A stretch of DNA of 6,214 bases from Dysgonamonadaceae bacterium. Lineage in GTDB: Bacteria > Bacteroidota > Bacteroidia > Bacteroidales > Azobacteroidaceae. Position 1 is the stretch's first letter. Each line of letters starts with the position of its first letter. Positions 1 to 6,214 of the stretch are shown piece after piece. The notes under the pieces are model-generated. The model did no database searches. It saw nothing but the letters and a program-made list of their open reading frames with translations, and was not told where the DNA came from. The position numbers and the translations under genes are program-made. The stretch is from the NCBI GenBank assembly GCA_031258895.1, contig JAIRMF010000060.1, forward strand, positions 1 through 6,214, written 5' to 3'.

Positions 1-28
1 TTTATTCTTTTTGCAAGGTTTCTTGCCG

Positions 29-60
29 CAAAAGTACAAAATCCTGCATTTTTTACCAAA
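29..60 (-). promoter_or_regulatory. Leftward Bacteroidetes-type promoter for a gene beyond the left edge
   Basis: On the minus strand a TTTG -33 box (60-57), a 20-bp spacer and TACTTTTG (36-29, fits TAnnTTTG) make a complete match to the Bacteroidetes housekeeping promoter. Transcription would start near position 25 and leave the window. The early transcript contains a small inverted repeat, GCAAG-AAAC-CTTGC, at about 12-25. No start codon is visible before the edge. Confidence 0.65.
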
Positions 61-120
61 CTTTTTTATCAATATGTTATTAACAATCAGGAAAATAAAT
101 GAATCTTATGGAGCAACTAA

Positions 121-342
121 TTAATCTAATCGTTTAAATTCAAAATCATTTTTACTACAACAGGCTTTCTGATAATCAAAATTATAATCCCGCATATATT
201 TTTCCTTAATCTCTTTCGCCCCATTGGAAAACGGGTCGGAAACACTTTGCACGGTAGTTACGATTATTGACATTTCAGGAGTCAATACCGTTCCGTTTGT
301 TCTTTTTACGCGCTTGGGCGTCACTTTAAATACTTTTGACAT
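121..342 (-). CDS. Small basic protein of unknown function, 73 aa
   Basis: I do not recognise a named family. The protein has a Lys/Arg-rich N-terminus (MSKVFKVTPKRVKR, residues 1-14), a Thr/Val-rich middle, and a charged C-terminal part with the stretch KEKYMRDYNFDYQKACC, ending FEFKRLD. The adjacent cysteines at 61-62 are the only Cys residues. There is no signal peptide or membrane segment, so it is probably cytoplasmic. The composition reads as a real globular protein rather than a chance ORF. The start ATG (342-340) has no Shine-Dalgarno, as is normal in this phylum. An in-frame ATG lies 16 codons upstream but is cut off by a TAA. No clear promoter was found upstream. The leftward promoter at 29-60 lies downstream and serves another gene. 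Confidence 0.6.
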   Translation of the reverse strand: MSKVFKVTPKRVKRTNGTVLTPEMSIIVTTVQSVSDPFSNGAKEIKEKYMRDYNFDYQKACCSKNDFEFKRLD

Positions 343-348
343 ATCATT

Positions 349-390
349 TTACTTTAATTTTTTTGCCTCCACTTTTGCGGCTATCGGCAT
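349..390 (-). other. Mini-ORF (13 codons) in frame with the 73-aa gene
   Basis: On the minus strand, ATG at 390-388 opens the peptide MPIAAKVEAKKLK and ends at TAA (351-349). Two codons (AAT GAT) follow, then the ATG of the 73-aa gene in the same frame. GGAG directly abuts the ATG, too close for an ordinary Shine-Dalgarno. It could be an upstream leader ORF, the true N-terminus cut by a nonsense mutation, or chance. The Lys-rich composition resembles the start of the downstream protein, which is only weak support. Confidence 0.25.
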
Positions 391-458
391 CTCCGTTTTA
401 TTTTATTAAATATTCATTATCAATTTCCTAAAACAAATTAGCGTGAACTGTTGTCACA

Positions 459-821
<363 letters not shown>

Positions 822-935
822 AAAATAAACAGTGAAAAAACACAAAATAATTTTACAACCCGCAAAAACCAAATTTCACATCCGTGCGTAAATAACATTC
901 TTCATACCACTCATATATGGTGTGGATGGCAAATA

Positions 936-967
936 TTTGTTAGGGTAAAAAAAAATATTTACCTTTG
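936..967 (+). promoter_or_regulatory. thrS-infC promoter
   Basis: TTTG (936-939), a 20-bp spacer with an A-tract, and TACCTTTG (960-967) match the Bacteroidetes housekeeping promoter. The -7 box ends 32 bp before the thrS ATG, giving a 5' leader of roughly 25-30 nt. That is too short for a T-box or a large attenuator. An imperfect inverted repeat (CCAC/GTGG arms, 907-924) lies just upstream of the -33 box, but I have no evidence that it is an operator. Confidence 0.8.
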
Positions 968-999
968 CACACTTTTTTTCAGAGACCTGCAAAATACCT

Positions 1000-2943
1000 A
1001 TGATTAAAATAACTTTTCCCGACGGCTCGGTACGCGAATATAACAAAGGCGTGACCGCTATGCAAATAGCAGAAAACATCAGCCCGGCACTCGCACGCGA
1101 AACCCTCGCCGCAAACATAAACGGCGAAACATGCGACCTGCTCCGCCCGATCGAACAAAACTCCACCGTCCAACTGTACAAATGGGATGACGCAGAAGGC
1201 AAGAATACATTCTGGCACTCCTCCGCACACCTCTTAGCCGAAGCCCTAAAAATACTATATCCCGACGTCAAATTCGGAATAGGTCCCGCTATCGAAATCG
1301 GCTTCTATTACGACGTTGACCCCGGCAAAAACGTCACCATAAAAGATTCGGACCTGATCGCCATAGAAAAAGAAATGCAAAAACTTGCATCAAATAAAAG
1401 TCCCATCAAACGAGCCAATATCTCAAAAAAAGATGCACTCGACCTGTTCGGTAAACAAAACGAAACATACAAAACAGAATTGATTAGCGAACTTTCCGAC
1501 GGTACAATAACAATATACACACAAGGAGACTTTACCGACTTATGCCGCGGTCCGCACCTCCCGGATACCTCATACATAAAAGCAATAAAACTGACCGCAG
1601 TTGCAGGCGCATACTGGAGAGGCGATATCAACCGCCCGCAACTTACCCGTATCTATGGTATCACGTTCCCAAAAAAGAAACTCCTCGACGATTACCTCTC
1701 ACTGCTCGAAGAAGCAAAAAAACGCGACCACCGTAAAATAGGAAAAGAAATGGAACTGTTCACATTCTCCCAAAATGTAGGACAGGGACTGCCCCTCTGG
1801 CTGCCCAAAGGCACCCAACTGCGTCTTAAACTCGAAGAATTCCTAAAGAAAATACAACTGCAATACGATTATCAACAAGTAATCACCCCACATATCGGAA
1901 ACAAAAACCTGTACGTAACCTCCGGTCACTATGCCAAATACGGTAAAGATTCGTTCCGCCCAATAACTACGCCCGAAGAAGGTGAAGAGTTTCTGTTGAA
2001 ACCAATGAACTGTCCCCACCACTGCGAAATATACAAAGCCTTCCCACGCTCCTACAAAGAACTACCGCTCCGTCTGGCCGAATTCGGCACAGTCTATCGG
2101 TACGAACAAAGCGGAGAACTACATGGCCTAACCCGTGTCAGAGGCTTCACCCAGGACGACGCCCATATCTTCTGCACACAAGAACAGGTAAAAGATGAAT
2201 TTATCAAGGTCATGGACATTATTAATATCATTTTCAAATCTTTGAACTTTAATGAATTTGAAGTCCAGATCTCACTCCGTGACCCGGAAAACAAAGAAAA
2301 ATACATAGGCTCCGAAGAAAATTGGAATGCTGCGGAAAAAGCAATAATCGAAGTTTGCGAAGAAAAAAATATCAAAGCGAAAACAGTACTCGGCGAGGCG
2401 GCGTTCTATGGCCCAAAGCTTGACTTCATGGTAAAAGACGCACTCGGACGCCGCTGGCAACTCGGCACAATACAAGTGGACTATAACCTTCCGGAACGTT
2501 TTGAACTCGAATACGTCGGAGCTGATAACAGAAAACACCGTCCGGTGATGATTCACCGCGCCCCGTTCGGTTCTATGGAACGCTTTGTGGCAGTACTGAT
2601 TGAACATACCGCCGGTAAATTCCCTCTCTGGCTGGCCCCTGACCAGGCTGTGATGATTCCGGTGAGCGAGAAGTTTAATGACTATGCCTACAAAATAGCA
2701 AAAGAATTAAAGCAGCAAGACGTCCGCGTCGTCATCGACGACCGTAACGAGAAAATAGGCCGCAAAATAAGAGATAACGAACTGAAAAAAATCCCGTATC
2801 TACTGATAGTAGGAGAAAAAGAAATTGAGACAAACCAGGTTGCTGTCAGAGAACAAGGCAAAGGAGGCGATAAAGGTTCGATGAAAATTGCCGATTTTGC
2901 CGAATTATTAAAAAAGGAGGTTAAAAAACAAAGTATATCATAA
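1000..2943 (+). CDS. thrS: Threonyl-tRNA synthetase
   Basis: Cytoplasmic class II synthetase that charges tRNA-Thr with threonine using ATP. At 647 aa it has the usual full length. Residues 1-60 form the TGS domain. The editing domain follows, with HSSAH (H73, H77) and LCRGPH (C182, H186), the residues that hydrolyse mischarged Ser-tRNA. The catalytic core (about 245-535) has motif 2 at RYEQSGELHGLTRVRGF (367-383) and motif 3 around HRAPFGSMERF (519-529, Arg528). Zinc ligands are Cys338, His389 and His519. The anticodon-binding domain runs from about 545 to 640. Every expected catalytic, editing and metal residue is present, so it should be fully functional. The ATG is the first in frame after the promoter, and no Shine-Dalgarno is seen. 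It is followed 9 bp later by infC, most likely in one transcript. Confidence 0.98.
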   Translation: MIKITFPDGSVREYNKGVTAMQIAENISPALARETLAANINGETCDLLRPIEQNSTVQLYKWDDAEGKNTFWHSSAHLLAEALKILYPDVKFGIGPAIEIGFYYDVDPGKNVTIKDSDLIAIEKEMQKLASNKSPIKRANISKKDALDLFGKQNETYKTELISELSDGTITIYTQGDFTDLCRGPHLPDTSYIKAIKLTAVAGAYWRGDINRPQLTRIYGITFPKKKLLDDYLSLLEEAKKRDHRKIGKEMELFTFSQNVGQGLPLWLPKGTQLRLKLEEFLKKIQLQYDYQQVITPHIGNKNLYVTSGHYAKYGKDSFRPITTPEEGEEFLLKPMNCPHHCEIYKAFPRSYKELPLRLAEFGTVYRYEQSGELHGLTRVRGFTQDDAHIFCTQEQVKDEFIKVMDIINIIFKSLNFNEFEVQISLRDPENKEKYIGSEENWNAAEKAIIEVCEEKNIKAKTVLGEAAFYGPKLDFMVKDALGRRWQLGTIQVDYNLPERFELEYVGADNRKHRPVMIHRAPFGSMERFVAVLIEHTAGKFPLWLAPDQAVMIPVSEKFNDYAYKIAKELKQQDVRVVIDDRNEKIGRKIRDNELKKIPYLLIVGEKEIETNQVAVREQGKGGDKGSMKIADFAELLKKEVKKQSIS

Positions 2944-2952
2944 AAACATTGA

Positions 2953-3519
2953 ATGAAGAAAGAGAATCTTAAAGACCAGTACCGGATCAATGAACAGATC
3001 CGTGCCAGAGAAGTCAGGCTGGTAGGCGATAACGTCCAGCAAGGCATTTACTCAACTTATGATGCGCGTCAAATGGCCCGTGACCAGGACTTGGACCTTA
3101 TCGAAATTTCCCCTAACGCCTCCCCTCCGGTTTGCAAAATACTGGATTACCAAAAATTTATTTACCAACAGAAAAAACGGCAGAAAGAAATAAAAGCCAA
3201 CTCGGTAAAAGTGCTTGTCAAGGAAATCCGCTTCGGTCCCCAAACCGATGACCACGATTACGACTTCAAGTTGAAACACGCAAAAAACTTCCTTTCCGAA
3301 GGTTCAAAAGTGAAAGCGTATGTATTTTTCAAAGGACGCTCAATAATGTTCAAGGAACAGGGCGAATTACTACTGTTAAGATTTGCAAACGACCTTGAAT
3401 CTTATGGGAAAGTAGAGCAATTGCCTTCTCTCGAGGGCAAGAAGATGATAATAATACTCTCGCCCAAAAAACAAATTACGCCACCGCCGGCAACAGAAAA
3501 GGAAGCCGACCGGCAATAA
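2953..3519 (+). CDS. infC: Translation initiation factor IF-3
   Basis: IF-3 binds the 30S subunit, keeps it apart from the 50S and checks start-codon and initiator-tRNA pairing. The 188-aa product has an N-terminal domain starting DQYRINEQIRAREVRLVGDN (8-27). The linker region PPVCKILDYQKFIYQQKKRQKE (58-79) is close to the IF-3 signature. The C-terminal domain covers about 85-172 (KEIRFGPQTDDHDYDFKLKHA onward, ending IIILSPKKQ). A short Pro/Glu-rich tail follows (about 175-188), and C-terminal tails of this kind occur in Bacteroidetes IF-3. It starts with ATG, not the rare ATT used for autoregulation in Escherichia coli, so that control is not expected here. It lies 9 bp after thrS with no promoter between. 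The usual followers rpmI and rplT are absent. Confidence 0.97.
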   Translation: MKKENLKDQYRINEQIRAREVRLVGDNVQQGIYSTYDARQMARDQDLDLIEISPNASPPVCKILDYQKFIYQQKKRQKEIKANSVKVLVKEIRFGPQTDDHDYDFKLKHAKNFLSEGSKVKAYVFFKGRSIMFKEQGELLLLRFANDLESYGKVEQLPSLEGKKMIIILSPKKQITPPPATEKEADRQ

Positions 3520-3635
3520 TACCACCAAAACAGTTCCACATCCGGTATTCACAAATAACGCCCGCCTCCGAAATAAAATACACCTTAGTTTGTACGAGTT
3601 TATACGGAAAGAGGATAATTTACGTTATATAGTTT

Positions 3636-6017
3636 ATGCCGTCACGTATAAAAATCTTGTTTCTGTTCGTTCTGCTGCCTTTGCTAAGCTTTGCGCAGCG
3701 TGTTGTTATCAAGGGTACGGTAACCGATTCCGACGGCCTGCCGGTTGAACTTGTCAACGTCGGAATACATGGCGCATCCGGCGGCGGTTTCACCGACGAA
3801 AAGGGACGATATTCGCTCACGGCTAATAAAAGTGACTCTTTGACCTTAGTTTTCACCTGTCTCGGATACGGCAAGACACAACGCATTATACCGAAAGTTG
3901 AAGGTGACATGATTGTTAACGTCACGCTCCGACCTGTAACGTATGATATTGGCGAAATAACCGTTACCGCTCGTCGTTCTGACCCGGCGATGATGCAGAT
4001 AGAAACGGGAAGAAACCGTTTAGCGGTCGATGCTACGGGAGGCAGTGTCGAATCGTTCGTTGTCACCGCCGGCGCCGGCGTGTCGTCCACCAATGAACTG
4101 AGCACTCAGTATTCGGTCCGTGGGGGAAACTACAATGAGAACATTGTTTACGTTAACGGCATAGAAATCTACCGTCCCATTCTTATTCGCAGCGGACAGC
4201 AGGAGGGTTTGAGCTTTATCAATCCCGATATGGTAGAAAACGTTTCGTTTTCCTCCGGTGGATTTGAAGCGCGGTACGGCGACAGGATGTCCTCGGTACT
4301 CGACGTAACTTATAAAAAACCGGAAGCGTTTGAGGGCGGATTTTCAGCGAGTATGCTTGGCGGCAGCGTTTATGTCGGGTACTCTTCGGGCCGTTTCAGT
4401 CAGATCTCCGGGCTGCGTTACAAACGGGGTACAACACTTCTGAAAACCCTTGACACGAAAGGCGATTACGAACCTTCCGCACTCGACTTTCAAACCTCTG
4501 TTACGTATGCGGTCAAGCCTAATCTCAATCTGAGTTTTATGGGTAATCTTTCTTTCAACGATTACGATTTCTACCCCGGCTGGCGAAAGACCGTATGGGG
4601 GACGCTTGACGTACAGGAGAGTTTTGAAGTTTTTTACGGCGGCGCCGAACGCGACAGGTTTCGCACACTTTTCGGCTCGGCAGCTATGGAGTACAACATC
4701 TCCGACAACGCCAACGTCACCTTTCTCCTTTCTACGTTCCGGAACACGGAACAGGAGAACTACGACATTGAGGGTGAGTACTGGATAAGTAATATACTTG
4801 GCGACAGCGAAAAAGATATTACGGGGACGGGCAAATTTATAGAGCATGCGCGCAATTACCTTTTGACCAGAGTCGCCAATGCCACCCTGAAAGGGGACGT
4901 CGGACTGAACCATAACACTGTACGGTGGTCGTTTTCATGTCAGACTGAGAACATCCACGACAGGATTCACGAGTGGCAGCTCCAGGATTCGATGGGCTAC
5001 TCGCTACCGTACAATGACAATATGCTGCAGATGAAAAACAGCCTCTCATCGCGTCACGATATATCATCCGTCCGCCTTTCGGGCTATATCCAGGACTCGT
5101 ACAGCCTGCGCAGTAGCTGTGGTTTGTGGACTTTTACGGCCGGCTTGCGTAGTTCCTGGTGGAATTTCAACCGTGAGAACATTATAAGTCCCCGTGCGTC
5201 TGTCCGGTTTATTCCATCGGCCGACCGGAGATTTACGACAAGGTTTTCGACCGGACTTTATTACCAGTCGCCTTTTTACAAGGAATTTCGCAGGATCACC
5301 GGCGACGGTAGCGGCAACAGCACTATAACTCTCAATCGTGATATTCGGTCGCAGCGTTCTTTGCATTTTGTACTTGGCGGCGATTTTACGTTTCGGGTTG
5401 AGAGCCGCCCGTTCAAGTTTACTGCGGAGCTGTATCACAAGAAGATGGACGACTTGGTGCCGTATTATGTGAACAATGTCCGGATACAGTATTATGGTGA
5501 GAACACTTCTTCCGGTTCTGCTTCCGGCATTGATTTCAAGCTTTTCGGGCAATTTGTTCCCGGCACGGACTCTTGGGTTGGTTTTTCTCTCATGCAGGCC
5601 AGCCGGACCACTTTTAGCGGGGATAAGATTCCGATGCCGACCGACCAGCGTTACAATTTCACTTTGTTTTTCAACGACAATATGCCTGGCTACCCTCGTT
5701 TGGAGTTGAATCTCAGGGCTATTTGGGCGGGCGGGCTACCGTTTTCCGTTCCCGACTATGAATACGCCAAATATATTCGCACGCCGTCCTACCGTCGTGT
5801 TGATATTGGGGCGACGTACCGTCTTACGGATTTTGGGAGTTCCGGCAGTTTGCGTTTTCTTAAGAATTCGTGGATAGGAGTTGACGTATTTAACATGCTT
5901 GACATTAAAAATCTGAGTTCATATTCTTGGTTTCCCGATGTTGAGGGGTTTCGTCATGCTGTTCCCGACCGTTTGACGGGGCGGCAAATCAATTTTAAGT
6001 TGATTGCCGAATTTTAA
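3636..6017 (+). CDS. TonB-dependent outer-membrane receptor with carboxypeptidase-regulatory-like domain
   Basis: An outer-membrane beta-barrel transporter driven by TonB-ExbB-ExbD; the ligand is unknown. Of 793 aa, residues 1-20 are a signal peptide (hydrophobic core ILFLFVLLPLLSFA, likely cut before QRVV). Residues 22-100 are a carboxypeptidase-regulatory-like domain (IKGTVTDSDGLPVELVNV, then FTDEKGRYSL). EITVTA (107-112) resembles a TonB box. The plug domain covers about 125-235, with YSVRGGNYNENIVYVNGIEI (159-178) and GGFEARYGDRMSSVLDV (208-224). The rest is the barrel, ending INFKLIAEF with a terminal Phe that fits the BAM-recognised signal. It is shorter than SusC proteins (about 1000 aa) and no SusD follows, so a SusCD glycan importer is unlikely. 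A metal, siderophore, cofactor or peptide receptor is equally possible. The 116-bp gap before it has no convincing promoter. G and T dominate much of its coding strand, unlike thrS. Confidence 0.93.
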   Translation: MPSRIKILFLFVLLPLLSFAQRVVIKGTVTDSDGLPVELVNVGIHGASGGGFTDEKGRYSLTANKSDSLTLVFTCLGYGKTQRIIPKVEGDMIVNVTLRPVTYDIGEITVTARRSDPAMMQIETGRNRLAVDATGGSVESFVVTAGAGVSSTNELSTQYSVRGGNYNENIVYVNGIEIYRPILIRSGQQEGLSFINPDMVENVSFSSGGFEARYGDRMSSVLDVTYKKPEAFEGGFSASMLGGSVYVGYSSGRFSQISGLRYKRGTTLLKTLDTKGDYEPSALDFQTSVTYAVKPNLNLSFMGNLSFNDYDFYPGWRKTVWGTLDVQESFEVFYGGAERDRFRTLFGSAAMEYNISDNANVTFLLSTFRNTEQENYDIEGEYWISNILGDSEKDITGTGKFIEHARNYLLTRVANATLKGDVGLNHNTVRWSFSCQTENIHDRIHEWQLQDSMGYSLPYNDNMLQMKNSLSSRHDISSVRLSGYIQDSYSLRSSCGLWTFTAGLRSSWWNFNRENIISPRASVRFIPSADRRFTTRFSTGLYYQSPFYKEFRRITGDGSGNSTITLNRDIRSQRSLHFVLGGDFTFRVESRPFKFTAELYHKKMDDLVPYYVNNVRIQYYGENTSSGSASGIDFKLFGQFVPGTDSWVGFSLMQASRTTFSGDKIPMPTDQRYNFTLFFNDNMPGYPRLELNLRAIWAGGLPFSVPDYEYAKYIRTPSYRRVDIGATYRLTDFGSSGSLRFLKNSWIGVDVFNMLDIKNLSSYSWFPDVEGFRHAVPDRLTGRQINFKLIAEF

Positions 6018-6031
6018 TTTACCCTCAAAAG

Positions 6032-6062
6032 ATTGCTGTTGTAAAAATAATGTTTACCTTTG
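6032..6062 (+). promoter_or_regulatory. Rightward promoter of the second short-ORF module
   Basis: ATTG (6032-6035, one mismatch to TTTG), a 19-bp spacer and TACCTTTG (6055-6062). It has the same box, spacer length and 8-nt distance to the ATG as the promoter at 794-824, to which it is homologous. It begins 15 bp after the receptor stop codon with no visible terminator between, so read-through from the receptor is possible. Confidence 0.7.
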
Positions 6063-6151
6063 CACCCGTTATGACGACAGTAGCTACACGTACCGACATA
6101 AATTTCTTGCCGACTACGTCAAAATATTTGGCGGCGTCGGATAATTTATAA
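6035..6151 (+). repeat. Right copy of the 117-bp promoter/short-ORF repeat
   Basis: This segment is the inverted counterpart of 705-821, matching at 89 of 117 positions with no gaps. The strongest block is 6121-6149 (28 of 29 identical). It lacks the microsatellite and the repeats that follow the left copy: after ATAATTTAT the two sequences diverge completely. Confidence 0.85.
6071..6151 (+). CDS. Candidate 26-aa short ORF, related to the start of 785-459
   Basis: The ORF MTTVATRTDINFLP...KYLAASDNL ends at TAA (6149-6151). It matches the first 26 residues of the minus-strand candidate at 14 positions (MT, TDI, P, KYL, ASDNL). It lies 8 nt after a good -7 box, so its transcript would be nearly leaderless. 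It has no signal peptide or membrane segment, and I recognise no function. Against coding: nearly all base changes between the copies alter amino acids and third positions are not favoured, so the conserved element may be DNA or RNA rather than peptide. It may also be a leader peptide for something beyond 6214. Confidence 0.3.
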   Translation: MTTVATRTDINFLPTTSKYLAASDNL

Positions 6152-6214
6152 TGATTACCCGTATACATACCTAAATTCATTTTTGTATGATACACAAGCA
6201 ATTAATAGCCTTCC

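Noticed and set aside
434..441. Minus-strand CTAATTTG as a -7 box for the 73-aa gene
   Set aside because: It mismatches TAnnTTTG at both leading bases, and no -33 box sits at the right distance.
907..924. Imperfect inverted repeat upstream of the thrS promoter as an operator or riboswitch
   Set aside because: It has only a 4-bp core stem and lies upstream of the -33 box, so it is not in the transcript. There is no support beyond the short arms.
3585..3592. TTAGTTTG as a -7 box for the receptor gene
   Set aside because: It deviates from TAnnTTTG at the second base, and no TTTG-like -33 box lies 19-21 bp upstream. A receptor promoter may exist but I cannot point to it.
3636..6017. Receptor as a SusC-type glycan importer
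   Set aside because: At 793 aa it is much shorter than typical SusC, and no SusD-like lipoprotein gene follows; the downstream sequence is the short-ORF module.

Overview
The window looks chromosomal and comes from a member of the Bacteroidota, most likely the order Bacteroidales. Three things point there. Several promoters fit the TTTG-N19/20-TAnnTTTG pattern used by the Bacteroidetes primary sigma factor. The genes lack Shine-Dalgarno sites. The large outer-membrane receptor has the carboxypeptidase-regulatory-like N-terminal domain typical of this phylum. The genus cannot be called from the sequence.

Layout. Positions 1-120 hold a leftward promoter for a gene beyond the left edge. Positions 121-342 (minus) encode a 73-residue protein that I do not recognise, preceded by an in-frame 13-codon mini-ORF. 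Positions 430-830 are repeat-rich: a 21-bp tandem duplication, a roughly 28-bp direct repeat at 40-bp spacing, a (GT)17 microsatellite, and a leftward promoter whose transcript would begin almost at an ATG and run through all of these. Positions 936-3519 are a housekeeping unit: promoter, thrS (threonyl-tRNA synthetase) and infC (initiation factor IF-3), 9 bp apart. Positions 3636-6017 encode a TonB-dependent outer-membrane receptor of unknown ligand. Positions 6032-6151 hold a second, inverted copy of the promoter-plus-short-ORF module seen at 705-821. The last 63 bases show nothing I can assign.

How the parts relate. ThrRS and IF-3 both serve translation and look co-transcribed. The ribosomal protein genes rpmI and rplT, which usually follow infC, are absent; the receptor takes their place, and base skew changes around this junction. 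The most unusual feature is the pair of 117-bp modules (76% identical, no gaps, inverted, about 5.2 kb apart). Each has a strong Bacteroidetes-type promoter 8 nt upstream of an ATG and a short ORF ending in ASDNL. In the left copy the ORF reads on through the microsatellite, where slippage would switch between three predicted products. Whether these are genes, leader peptides or a dispersed non-coding repeat cannot be settled from this window.
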